In this document: piece by piece, positions 45,847 through 57,630 of the stretch
Position numbering within the stretch: the stretch's first letter is position 1
Layout of the letters: each line of letters starts with the position of its first letter
DNA from: UBA6136 sp044351045
Lineage (GTDB): Bacteria > Pseudomonadota > Gammaproteobacteria > Methylococcales > Methylococcaceae
Length of the DNA: 64,000 bases
NCBI GenBank assembly: GCA_044351045.1
Contig: JBILGM010000004.1
Span: 1-64,000, forward strand
Direction of reading: 5' to 3'
The notes under the pieces: generated by a model
What the model was told of the DNA's origin: nothing
The model's input: the letters and a program-made list of their open reading frames with translations, nothing else
Databases searched by the model: none
Position numbers and translations under genes: made by a program

Positions 45847-46581
45847 TTACAACAGCGTCAGTAAGGCCGGATAGGACTCGCACAGCCGTTGCCTGAAATC
45901 CTCCAGATGCTCGGCATTCCGCTGCTCACGAGGTGTGGCGATCGGAATGTCGGCCAGTACCCTCGCGGGCGAACTTGAGAGAAAAACCAGCCGATCGGCC
46001 ATTTCCACCGCTTCCGCCAGGTCGTGCGTCACGAACAGAACGGTATGCGGCCGCTCCCTCCACAGTCGAATGATCAGTTCGCGGATGCGTCGCGCCGTCG
46101 GTGGGTCCAGCGAAACCAGGGGTTCGTCCATCAAGAGCAGGTCGGGACTGACGGCGAATGCCCGAACCAGTGCCGCCCTACGACTCATTCCAACTGAAAG
46201 CCGCTCCGGATAAAGAGTCTGAGCGTCTTTGAGACCCACGACCTCGAAAAGGTGGTCCACATAGCCGGAATCATGGTCCGGCGGCAGGGCCAGTTCGATG
46301 TTTTCCCGCACCGTGCGCCAAGGCAGCAGGCGGGGATTCTGGAAGACATAGCCGAGGCGTGGTTTTACCCCGCAGCGGATGGTCCCCGTATAGTTGGGGT
46401 CCAGTCCCGCTACCAGATTCAACAGCGTGGTTTTGCCGCAACCAGAAGCGCCGACCAGACCGACAAACTCTCCCGAGCTTACGCTGAGTTTCAGGTTTTC
46501 GATGACGGCATTGGACGGCGAATCGGACCGGTCCCCCGATTGATATTCCTTGTGATGGATGTCGATATCCAGATGGGTCAT
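45847..46581 (-). CDS. ABC transporter ATP-binding protein (nitrate/sulfonate/taurine type)
   Basis: A 244-residue ATPase of the NitT/TauT/SsuB class with Walker A GASGCGKTTLL, the Q-loop (FQNPRLLPWRTV), an altered signature (ERLSVGMSRR), Walker B LLLMDEPL and the H-loop VLFVTHDLAEAV. The start at 46581 overlaps the permease stop by ATGA. No substrate-binding protein is encoded nearby, so the substrate is open. Confidence 0.9.
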   Translation of the reverse strand: MTHLDIDIHHKEYQSGDRSDSPSNAVIENLKLSVSSGEFVGLVGASGCGKTTLLNLVAGLDPNYTGTIRCGVKPRLGYVFQNPRLLPWRTVRENIELALPPDHDSGYVDHLFEVVGLKDAQTLYPERLSVGMSRRAALVRAFAVSPDLLLMDEPLVSLDPPTARRIRELIIRLWRERPHTVLFVTHDLAEAVEMADRLVFLSSSPARVLADIPIATPREQRNAEHLEDFRQRLCESYPALLTLL

Positions 46582-47321
46582 CGGCGCCACCGTTGTGCCT
46601 GGCGATCGAGTGGTCGCAACAGCGCCCATTCAATCAGTTGCACCACCAGAATAAAGGCAATGGAGTAGGCGAGAATGCCGGTCACGTCGAACATCTGAAA
46701 AAACAGGTGGAGTTGATACCCCATGCCGTCGCTGCGCCCAAGCAATTCCACCACCAGAATGATTTTCCAGATCAGCGCCAAGCCGGTGCGGGCGGCGGTG
46801 AGCACGAAGGGAAACAGCTGAGGCCAGATGACATGACGCAGCGTCTTGATTCGGCCGAACCCATAGACTTCGGCCATTTCCAGCAGGTCGCGGTTCAGGT
46901 GCCGGGTGCCCTCGCGCAGGGTCACAATCACGTTGGGTAATTTGTTGATGACCACGGCGGTAATCGCAGCGGCCTCCACCAGCCCAAACCAGACATAACA
47001 AAGGATGATGGTGACCAAAGCCGGAATATTCAGCGCAATCACCAGCCAGCTGTCAAAAAACCGGTCCACATTAGGTTGCCTGCCAAGCGCAATGCCGATG
47101 GCCGTGCCCAGAACGAGCGCAACTATAAAGCTGATGGCCAGTCGAGCCAGCGTGATGCCCAGATGATGAGGCAAGCGAGCGGACAGGATCTCACTACCCA
47201 GCACCTTAAAGACGGCAGATGGCCCAGGTAGCAAAACGGAATTCGCCGTTGCCGCCGCCGCTTGCCACAGTGCCAGCAAGGCCAGAATCGACAGCAGGGG
47301 GGTAAGCAGGCTTCGGGTCAT
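46578..47321 (-). CDS. ABC transporter permease (nitrate/sulfonate/taurine type)
   Basis: A 247-residue permease with about six membrane segments and the EAA-type loop EMAEVYGFGRIKTLRHVIWP. The ATG at 47321 gives a normal N-terminus (LLTPLLSILALLALWQ); an upstream TTG at 47402 would add a leader unlike the family. It is divergent from the phosphorylase gene. Confidence 0.88.
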   Translation of the reverse strand: MTRSLLTPLLSILALLALWQAAAATANSVLLPGPSAVFKVLGSEILSARLPHHLGITLARLAISFIVALVLGTAIGIALGRQPNVDRFFDSWLVIALNIPALVTIILCYVWFGLVEAAAITAVVINKLPNVIVTLREGTRHLNRDLLEMAEVYGFGRIKTLRHVIWPQLFPFVLTAARTGLALIWKIILVVELLGRSDGMGYQLHLFFQMFDVTGILAYSIAFILVVQLIEWALLRPLDRQAQRWRR

Positions 47322-47425
47322 CAACACGGAATGGCTGTGGAGTGACAGCGCGCCCGGTTCGACGGCCTGTCGGAAGCGCAGTATTGTAAGCCACGAAGCC
47401 AATCACCCAACATGCGAATCAGTCG

Positions 47426-49036
47426 ATGACGATGCAGACAGAGATGACGCAAGCCGACCAGAGCGCCCAGCCCGCGGCCGAACACCTGCCGCAAAATGTG
47501 GAAACGAGTACCCGTCTGAAGTTAAGACGGGTGGCCATCGACACCTACCACGAGAACGTCGCCTACATGCATCGCGACTGCTCGGTCTATCGTGTGGAAG
47601 GATTTCAGGCACTGGCGAAGGTGCGGGTGAGTTGTGGCGAGCAAAGCATCGTGGCTGTGCTCAACGTGGTCGATGATGATCGGATTGTCGGCACGCATGA
47701 ACTGGGTCTTTCCGAACAAGCCTTCGGACAGCTCTGTGTCGGCGATGACGGTTCCGTTCAGGTTGCCCAGGCCGAACCGCCGGCCTCGATGGACGCGGTG
47801 CGGCGCAAGATCGGCGGGCACCGGCTCGATCTGGAGGATTACCGGGCCATCACCCTGGATATTGCCCATAGCCGCTACTCCAAGATGGAAATGGCCGCGT
47901 TCCTGGTCGCCACGGGCCAGAACGGTCTCGACCGGGATGAGGTGTTCATGCTCACCCGCGCCATGCTGGAAACCGGCACCCGCATCGACTGGAATGAACC
48001 GCTGGTCGTCGACAAGCATTGTATCGGTGGTGTCCCCGGCAATCGCACCTCCATGCTGGTCGTACCCATCGTCGCCGCACACGGCATGCTGATTCCCAAG
48101 ACCTCCAGTCGCGCCATCACCTCGCCGGCCGGCACGGCCGACACCATGGAAGTGCTGGCGACCGTAGACATTGCCCCCGAGATGCTGGACCGACTGGTGC
48201 GGCATGAGCGCGGGTGTCTGACCTGGGGCGGGACCACGCGGTTGGCGCCGGTCGATGATTTGCTCATCTCGGTCGAACGGCCGCTGGGTATTGATTCGCA
48301 GGGCCAGATGGTGGCCTCCATCCTCTCCAAGAAACTGGCGGCCGGTTCCACGCATTTGCTGCTGGATATCCCTGTCGGCCCGACCGCCAAGGTACGGCAC
48401 ATGCGCGAGGCCATGCAGTTGCGCAAGCTGTTCGAATATGTCGGCGACCACATGGGCTTGCATCTGGAAGCGATCATCACCGACGGCCGGCAGCCGGTCG
48501 GCAAGGGCATCGGACCGGTGCTGGAAGTGCGCGACGTCTTGCAGGTGCTGCAGAACGACCCCGCCGCGCCGGTGGATCTGCGGGAGAAATCGCTGCGTCT
48601 GGCCGGCCGCATCATCGAGTTCGACCCGGATGTGCGCGGAGGCCAGGGTTACGCCATCGCCCGGGAGATTCTCGAATCCGGCCGCGCCCTGCAGAAGATG
48701 GACCGTATCATCAAGGCCCAGGGAGAAAAAACCGACCGGCCGGGATTGGGCCGGCTGAGTTTTGATGTTTGCGCCAGCATGGCGGGAACCGTCACCGCCA
48801 TCGATAACTTCTTTCTCGCCCGCCTGGCGCGGCTGGCTGGCGCGCCCATTTCACCCGGGGCCGGGGTCGACTTGTTCCGCAAGCTGGGAGATCGCGTCGA
48901 GCAAGGCGAGCCTTTGTACCGCCTGTATGCCGAGTTTCCCTCCAATTACGAATTTGCCCGTGACTTTGTGGCAAAAGGCTCGGGCTATACGATTGGCGAA
49001 GCCGATCTGGCCCCGCGCTACTATGTCGATTTTTGA
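47426..49036 (+). CDS. AMP phosphorylase / thymidine phosphorylase family protein
   Basis: A 536-residue nucleoside or nucleotide phosphorylase: an N-terminal extension of about 90 residues, then the pyrimidine phosphorylase core (DIAHSRYSKMEMAAFLVA, VDKHCIGGVPGNRTSMLVVP, TSRAITSPAGTADTMEVLA). The long form with the N-terminal domain matches the AMP phosphorylase-like branch rather than E. coli DeoA. It may release ribose 1,5-bisphosphate from AMP. A PRPP-synthetase-like gene overlaps its end but is broken. Confidence 0.88.
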   Translation: MTMQTEMTQADQSAQPAAEHLPQNVETSTRLKLRRVAIDTYHENVAYMHRDCSVYRVEGFQALAKVRVSCGEQSIVAVLNVVDDDRIVGTHELGLSEQAFGQLCVGDDGSVQVAQAEPPASMDAVRRKIGGHRLDLEDYRAITLDIAHSRYSKMEMAAFLVATGQNGLDRDEVFMLTRAMLETGTRIDWNEPLVVDKHCIGGVPGNRTSMLVVPIVAAHGMLIPKTSSRAITSPAGTADTMEVLATVDIAPEMLDRLVRHERGCLTWGGTTRLAPVDDLLISVERPLGIDSQGQMVASILSKKLAAGSTHLLLDIPVGPTAKVRHMREAMQLRKLFEYVGDHMGLHLEAIITDGRQPVGKGIGPVLEVRDVLQVLQNDPAAPVDLREKSLRLAGRIIEFDPDVRGGQGYAIAREILESGRALQKMDRIIKAQGEKTDRPGLGRLSFDVCASMAGTVTAIDNFFLARLARLAGAPISPGAGVDLFRKLGDRVEQGEPLYRLYAEFPSNYEFARDFVAKGSGYTIGEADLAPRYYVDF

Positions 49037-49437
49037 CGTTTTGCTACTGGGCTTCTCGGAGTCCAGCCCAATGGCGCCTTGGGTTGCAGAGGCCGCCGGA
49101 TTGTCCTAAGCCATTGCCCAGAACCAGCACCAGGGCGACCGCTCCGTGGTGATCCGTCTACCCGAGGCGGTTTCATATCAGGAGCGGACCCTGATTCTGC
49201 TGGACGACATGGCCAGCCCCGTCGCACTTTGTTAACGGCCGCAGAACAGGCCAGGGCTCGCGGTGCCAGGGAAATCTGCGTGCTGGTCACGCATGCCCTG
49301 TTCGTCAACGACAACCTCGAACACCTGCCTGAGTCGCCGATTACGAGTATCGGGAGCAGCGACAGCATCCCGCATGAAACCAATGTCGTCAGCCTGGCCA
49401 AGCTTCTGGCTCACTCCTTGAGTGGGCTCAACGATAG

Positions 49438-49441
<4 letters not shown>
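49023..49441 (+). pseudogene. Decayed ribose-phosphate pyrophosphokinase-like gene
   Basis: An ATG at 49023, inside the phosphorylase end, starts MSIFDVLLLGFSESSPMAPW and VAEAAGLS, then a stop. A second piece reads GDRSVVIRLPEAVSYQERTL and ILLDDMASP, where one base is missing against the family's DDMASTGRTL near 49213. The third piece continues RTLLTAAEQARARGAREICV through VTHALFVNDNLEHL to STOP at 49441. Together these are the N-terminus and C-terminal half of a PRPP-synthetase-like protein with most of the middle deleted. Partnering with the phosphorylase gene suggests a lost salvage step. Confidence 0.75.
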
Positions 49442-52644
<3,203 letters not shown>

Positions 52645-52645
52645 G

Positions 52646-53503
52646 CTAAATCAACTTTTGTCTCTTGAGTTCGGCTTCAAATGCCTTGGCAGCCACAACA
52701 ATTTCCTCGGCCTTAACGACGTATCCGAGATGGATCATCAATTTGGTTTCCGACACTGGAACAAAAGTCACTGGTATTGGCTTCGCCACAATCTTTCCTT
52801 CGGCGTTTATTTGCGGGCCTGCATAAAGGACTCCGAGAAGCATGACACGATTGCCGACCACGAAGCCGCCACCTTTGGTTCCATATGATCCCGAGTTATA
52901 GAGCAAAACAGGAGAACCCGAAGATCCAGGGAAACACGCCGCATCAATTACGAATTCGTGACGGCCGCAGAAATCAAAAGCTGGGTGACTCGCCGTGATT
53001 CCGCGCCTGATGATCGGGAGGTTATTTGACGAATCCCACAATCCATTTGGGTATCCAGCCATGACAATATCCTCAATTGCAGTCAGTTGTTCCCAAAGCG
53101 CCGGGGTCGGAACAAGGGACTGATCGAACTGCACATGAAAGATCTGTTTCCCATTGTTTGCAGCAAGCTCTCTGACCGGCTGGAAGGGCATGATGCAGAG
53201 ATCAACCCCCGCGTCTGGATGTGGAAACCAACGCTGTTCAAAGTTGTCGAGTTCGACATTTACGAAACGCCCAGATGGCTTTGGTTCAGCGCTAGCGTCA
53301 GCCTCATGCAACTGGAACTTACCTTTCACCGCTCCTTTCACGACATGCTTATTTGTTACGATGAGTGGGATCGTCTTGTCACCGTCCAACTTGTGATCAT
53401 AGAAAAATCCAGTGCCTGAACCGACCGCTCCCATTCCGAGCGTGGTTTCAATCCGGAAGGTAGTGAAAAGAATTTGTTCGGATGGAGATGTCGGGGTGAT
53501 CAT
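52646..53503 (-). CDS. Trypsin-like serine protease within the restriction operon
   Basis: A 285-residue protein with a trypsin-like fold: GSGTGFFYDH, catalytic His in VTNKHVVKG, Asp in HPDAGVDLCIM and Ser in CFPGSSGSPVLLY. No signal peptide is seen, so it works in the cytoplasm. Its stop lies just before the hsdR start and its ATG overlaps the relic hsdS end by ATGA, so it is an integral operon member. Cytoplasmic trypsin-like proteases are recurrent in defence islands; the target is unknown. Confidence 0.85.
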   Translation of the reverse strand: MITPTSPSEQILFTTFRIETTLGMGAVGSGTGFFYDHKLDGDKTIPLIVTNKHVVKGAVKGKFQLHEADASAEPKPSGRFVNVELDNFEQRWFPHPDAGVDLCIMPFQPVRELAANNGKQIFHVQFDQSLVPTPALWEQLTAIEDIVMAGYPNGLWDSSNNLPIIRRGITASHPAFDFCGRHEFVIDAACFPGSSGSPVLLYNSGSYGTKGGGFVVGNRVMLLGVLYAGPQINAEGKIVAKPIPVTFVPVSETKLMIHLGYVVKAEEIVVAAKAFEAELKRQKLI

Positions 53504-53590
53504 GGTAGTTCGGTTTCAGGTTGTTGGATCGCCAGCTCCTCGCTCATTAGCTTCGGCAGCAGCGTGTCGCGCAGGGTGGTGTGCGGAATT
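53500..53590 (-). pseudogene. Relic of an hsdS 3' end
   Basis: Read on the minus strand the bases encode HTTLRDTLLPKLMSEELAIQ and QPETELP then TGA, which matches the C-terminus of the nearby HsdS (TLRDTLLPKLLSGELSVAQQ). The stop overlaps the protease ATG, so hsdS once ended here, directly coupled to the protease. The first 31 bases of the block match 54685-54715 exactly. Confidence 0.8.
53549..53579. repeat. 31-bp direct repeat, copy 1
   Basis: Identical to 54685-54715. It is hsdS-derived sequence and marks the far side of the TIR gene. Confidence 0.85.
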
Positions 53591-53614
53591 AATACCGCTG
53601 GATTTTGCTTTGAA

Positions 53615-54637
53615 TCAAAAAGGGATTTCATCGGAGTTTGGTAATGGCATCGACGGCGGTGGTGTGCCAATTGCCCCGTGGATGCTTTTCACGACACCAA
53701 AGGCTCCTGCAATCTGGGTGTTCTCCGCACACGCCTTCCATAAAACAGATTTATCATCCGCCGTGAAGTCGCCTAGTCCGATGAGTAGCTTTGAAAGCGT
53801 TCTCGCCTGATCGAAAGAATTAGCCTCCGAAAAGGCTGCAACCAGTCCCCGCCGCATCTCGCCACAGGTTTGACTGTTCACAAGCAACGCCTTCACGATG
53901 GACGTCGCGAGATCAGCCGGTTGCTCAAGAGTTCCTGGGACGCCTTGGTGCTTTCCTGCGAAACCATATGGGTTCACGCCCAACCGAACCGGCACAACGA
54001 GGACTCCACGCCCAAACGCCCAGCCAATCTCTTGGTCAGTCCAAAGACTCGCGTGAAAATCGGGCGTTACAAGTGCAGCCAGCGCATGCATTGACCGCAG
54101 GCCTAGCTCAATCTCGTTACGCCATTCTAAGCTTGGCTCGATATCCTCGTGTGCCACAAAACCAGCGACTCCTCGCAGAGCCAACTGGTCCTTTAGCTTC
54201 GACACTGCGATCTTGTGCTCGGACACGTGGCTCAAAAATAGGCGAAATCGCCCGTCAGGCCAGAGACGGAGCACCTCAAGTTCCGATGGTGCCATTCGCT
54301 CGCCACGTATTGCTGACCCGGAAGCTAAGGGAGTGAGCGTCACTTCGCCAATGTGGTCACTCGGGAAAAGGCGCGTGATGTGATTCAATTTCGCGCCGAT
54401 CTCCTTCTCGATCTCGGTCAAGCGCTGCTCAAGCGCTGCGAACATCGGGACAGGGATCTCAAGACGCAGCGCCCAGGTGTAAGTCCCACCATTCCAGTTG
54501 TCGTAATCGATTTCGTCGAAACGCGCGTGAGCGCTTTCGAGCACCTCATTGATCTCCCGCTGTCCCTGGTGCCGGAAAATTTCAGCAAGGGTTGAAAGAA
54601 CCTCCGCCACCGGTTTTGGGAAGACTGCGTCAGGCAT
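53615..54637 (-). CDS. TIR-domain protein inside the restriction operon
   Basis: A 340-residue protein. Residues 1-130 form an unassigned domain with YDNWNGGTYTWALRLEIPV; residues about 130-230 are a TIR domain: FRLFLSHVSEHKIAVSKLKD, FVAHEDIEPSLEWRNEIELG and SLWTDQEIGWAFGRG with the Glu expected in the NAD-cleaving site. The C-terminal part is helical. TIR proteins in defence islands commonly deplete NAD+ during phage attack. The start overlaps the hsdS stop by 8 bases. Confidence 0.85.
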   Translation of the reverse strand: MPDAVFPKPVAEVLSTLAEIFRHQGQREINEVLESAHARFDEIDYDNWNGGTYTWALRLEIPVPMFAALEQRLTEIEKEIGAKLNHITRLFPSDHIGEVTLTPLASGSAIRGERMAPSELEVLRLWPDGRFRLFLSHVSEHKIAVSKLKDQLALRGVAGFVAHEDIEPSLEWRNEIELGLRSMHALAALVTPDFHASLWTDQEIGWAFGRGVLVVPVRLGVNPYGFAGKHQGVPGTLEQPADLATSIVKALLVNSQTCGEMRRGLVAAFSEANSFDQARTLSKLLIGLGDFTADDKSVLWKACAENTQIAGAFGVVKSIHGAIGTPPPSMPLPNSDEIPF

Positions 54638-54684
54638 ATGCTTCCTCCTTGGTCTGTTGCGCCACGCTCAACTCCCCGCTCAGC

Positions 54685-54715
54685 AGCTTCGGCAGCAGCG
54701 TGTCGCGCAGGGTGG
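54685..54715. repeat. 31-bp direct repeat, copy 2 (in hsdS)
   Basis: Lies in the 3' end of hsdS and matches 53549-53579 exactly; the TIR gene lies between the two copies. Confidence 0.85.
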
Positions 54716-55313
54716 CGAGGGTGCGGGATTGGTGGAGGTTGGAAATCCAACGCTCGAACAGCGGGCTTGCCACCTCGGCAAATCGTTCGACCAACGCGCT
54801 CGGTGGAAGAACTACTTTGGTTTCTTCAACGATGCCTTTGCTGATGTTTTGCTGGGCTGATCCGACGGCTTTGTTTTCCAGGTCGGCTGTTGCTCCACGC
54901 ATTGTAAGGTAGTTAAAGATCGCGAAGTGCTTCTTCGGAATCAACGCACACACGGCTTGGTTCGTCGTGAGGCGAGCAGAGGTGAACGAGACTTGGCCCG
55001 CCGTCGCACCGTAAAGAGCTACCACAGTCGAGAATGCCGGCACCCACTTTGCCGAAGATTCTGCCAAGCCTTCCTCGGTGATGAAGCTCTCCGTTGCTGT
55101 GATGATTGATTGTCGAACTTCGCCTGAAGCGAGCCACGGTATGTTTCCACTCTCCCAAAAGCGCGGTTCATTGCGGCGCGGTGTGCCGCCGTTCTGAATC
55201 TGCACGCAGCAGTCTTGGATTTTCCCAACCTTCCAACCTTTCGGGATGTGTCCAAGCGGGGAGTCTTCCAAGTGCTCGGGGAAGAGGGCGGCGGTGGAAG
55301 GGTCGAGAGCGGC

Positions 55314-55319
55314 GGGGGG
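55314..55319. other. Homopolymeric G6 tract at the hsdS frameshift
   Basis: Six G on the plus strand (C6 in hsdS) where the two hsdS frames should join. Such tracts can change length by slippage, so the protein could switch between split and full-length forms. Six bases is short for a classic phase-variable tract. Confidence 0.5.
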
Positions 55320-55934
55320 CGTCCGTCGAGTTTGGCGCGGACGGGGTCGAAATCCACGAACCAGCTCTGGAACAGCGCCCTCGCCATCGCCTCCAGCGTC
55401 GCGTTCATCCGCCGGTTCAACTCGATCTTGTCGTCCAGCGCCCCAAGCACCGCCGCGATGGCTTCGAGTTCGTCGGGTGGTGGAATCGGTATCTGAAGCG
55501 CGCTGATGCTTTTCAGGCTGATGGTTTTCTGCGTCGAACCAACGACAACTTGCTCAATCTGCCACCGTGCTTCCGCCGATTGCAAAAACAGGTGGAGGAA
55601 ACGCCCGTTGATGTGCGGTGAAATCAGAGCCGTGTTTTGCCCCAAGCAGAACGGCGTGTCTGTTCTCGCGTAGCTAACGTTGCCATATGAACCCACACGG
55701 CTGAACACCATGTCGCCTTTTTTTGGCGCATAGCGGCGAGTGAATTCGTGAAACACTTCTTCGGAGACGCGGAGAGTCTTTGATAGGTCGAGGAATCCGC
55801 CTTGGACATCTGTGACACGAACCATTGGGCTACCCATGTCGGAGTAACTCGGCGTCTTGTGCAGAGAGTCGATGATGGTCGCGACTTCATCTAGCCGACG
55901 AGCTTCCCACTTCTTGGGCAATGTTGCCGCAAGT

Positions 55935-57524
55935 TCACCCGCCATACCCCAGCCCCCTCAGGTTTGCTTTGATGGCCTGCTCCAGTCTCGCGGACTCGGC
56001 GAACTGGGCGTTTAGCTCCGCGACGAGGCGCGGCATCTTTTCCTCGAAGGGGTCGCCGTCGTCTTCGACTTCCTCGGCACCGACGTAGCGGCCGGGCGTG
56101 AGGACGTGACCGTGCGCGGCGATTTCGGCGGTGGTGGCGGATTTGCAGAAGCCGGCAACGTCCGCATACGCGGACGAGTTGAGAGACGGAGCAGAGCGCC
56201 AGGCGTGGTAGGTGGACGTGATTTTCTCCAGGTCGGCGTCGGTCAACTCTCGGTGGACGCGGTCGATGAGGGTGCCCATTTTCCGCGCGTCGATGAAGAG
56301 GGTCTGCTGGCGGCGGTCGCGGAAGCCGCGTTTGGCATCGGCGGCTTTGTTTTTCGTGAGGAACCAGAGACACACGGGGATTTGCGTGCTGTAGAAAAGC
56401 TGGCCGGGGAGGGCGACCATGCAGTCCACGAGGTCGGCCTCGATGAGGGCGCGGCGGATGTCGCCTTCGCCGGACTGGTTGGAGGACATGCTGCCATTGG
56501 CGAGGACGAAGCCGGCCATGCCTTGCGGCGCGAGATGGTGGATGAAGTGCTGCACCCAGGCGAAGTTGGCGTTGCCCTTGGGCGGGACGCCGAACTGCCA
56601 GCGCACGTCGTCGTCCTTGCGGAACCAGTCGGAGTCGTTGAAGGGCGGGTTGGCGAGGACGTAGTCGGCGCGGAGGTCGGGATGGAGGTCGCGGCGGAAG
56701 GTGTCGGCGTGCTCGGGGCCGAAGTCGGCCTCGATGCCGCGCAGGGCGAGGTTCATCACCGCGAGGCGGCGGGTGGTGGCGTTGCTCTCCTGGCCGTAGA
56801 TGGAGATGTCGCCGAGCTTGCCGCCGTGGGATTCGACGAACTTTTCCGATTGCACGAACATGCCACCGGAGCCGCAGGCGGGGTCGTAGATGCGGCCTTT
56901 GTAGGGGGCGAGCATCTCGACGAGGCAGCGCACGACGCAACTTGGGGTGTAGAACTGGCCGCCGTTCTTGCCCTCGGCGCTGGCGAAGCGGGTGAGGAAA
57001 TACTCATAAACGCGGCCGAGCAGATCGACGGAGCGGTGGGTCTTCTCGCCCTCACTGGCGGCGGTGAGCTCGATGGTGGCGATGACATCAATGAGTTCTC
57101 CGAGGCGCTGCTTGTCCAGGCCGGGGCGGGCGTAGTCCTTGGGGAGGACGCCTTTGAGGCGCGGGTTGTCACGCTCGATGGCGACCATGGCATCGTCCAC
57201 GATCTTGCCGATGGTGGGCTGCTTGGCGCTGGCCTGGAGGTGCGACCAGCGGGCCTCGGCGGGCACCCAGAAGACGTTTTCGGCTTTGTATTCGTCCGGG
57301 TCTTCGGCATTGGCCCCGGAATAGTTGCCCTGACCGGCGAGGAGCTTGGCGCGGTGTTCCTCGAAGGTGTCGGAGATGTATTTGAGGAAAATCAGCCCGA
57401 GGACGACGTGCTTGTATTCCGCCGCGTCCATATTGTTGCGGAGCTTGTCGGCGGTGAGCCAGAGCTTGGCCTCGAAGCCGAGGTTGGCGGTGGAGTCGCT
57501 TTTCTTGCGGGGCGTTTTCGCCAT
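55935..57524 (-). CDS. hsdM: Type I DNA methyltransferase, M subunit
   Basis: A 529-residue N6-adenine methyltransferase. An N-terminal helical domain (FEAKLWLTADKLRNNMDAAE) is followed by SAM motif I DPACGSGGMF and catalytic motif NPPFNDSDWF. The ATG at 57524 gives MAKTPRKK and is preceded by AAAGG; the frame is open further but has no family sequence there. First gene of the restriction operon; hsdS starts inside its end. Confidence 0.95.
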   Translation of the reverse strand: MAKTPRKKSDSTANLGFEAKLWLTADKLRNNMDAAEYKHVVLGLIFLKYISDTFEEHRAKLLAGQGNYSGANAEDPDEYKAENVFWVPAEARWSHLQASAKQPTIGKIVDDAMVAIERDNPRLKGVLPKDYARPGLDKQRLGELIDVIATIELTAASEGEKTHRSVDLLGRVYEYFLTRFASAEGKNGGQFYTPSCVVRCLVEMLAPYKGRIYDPACGSGGMFVQSEKFVESHGGKLGDISIYGQESNATTRRLAVMNLALRGIEADFGPEHADTFRRDLHPDLRADYVLANPPFNDSDWFRKDDDVRWQFGVPPKGNANFAWVQHFIHHLAPQGMAGFVLANGSMSSNQSGEGDIRRALIEADLVDCMVALPGQLFYSTQIPVCLWFLTKNKAADAKRGFRDRRQQTLFIDARKMGTLIDRVHRELTDADLEKITSTYHAWRSAPSLNSSAYADVAGFCKSATTAEIAAHGHVLTPGRYVGAEEVEDDGDPFEEKMPRLVAELNAQFAESARLEQAIKANLRGLGYGG

Positions 57525-57630
57525 GTGATTGCCTTTTTCTCGATAGGAATTCGATGGGGTTCCTTTTGGAGGACGCGCAAGCTCGGAGGGCGGGCGATTG
57601 TTCGGCATGCGGCAGGTTTGCCAGTGCGGC

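Larger units (their letters stand above)
54630..55945 (-). pseudogene. hsdS: Type I specificity subunit hsdS, interrupted by a frameshift
   Basis: The first 230 or so residues (from 55945) give a target-recognition domain and the central conserved helix (ALDDKIELNRRMNATLEAMA, then WFVDFDPVRAKLDGRPP). The frame is then lost at a run of six G (plus strand 55314-55319); the second half, readable from 55271, restores EDSPLGHIPKGWKVGKI and gives the second recognition domain and LRDTLLPKLLSGEL. Adding one base or removing two would join the halves. Each half holds a full target domain, so a half-length HsdS could dimerise and work. The start overlaps hsdM by 11 bases. Confidence 0.85.

Noticed and set aside
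47322..47402. Upstream TTG start for the ABC permease
   Set aside because: It adds 27 residues unlike the family, and no ribosome binding site is seen; the ATG at 47321 fits better.
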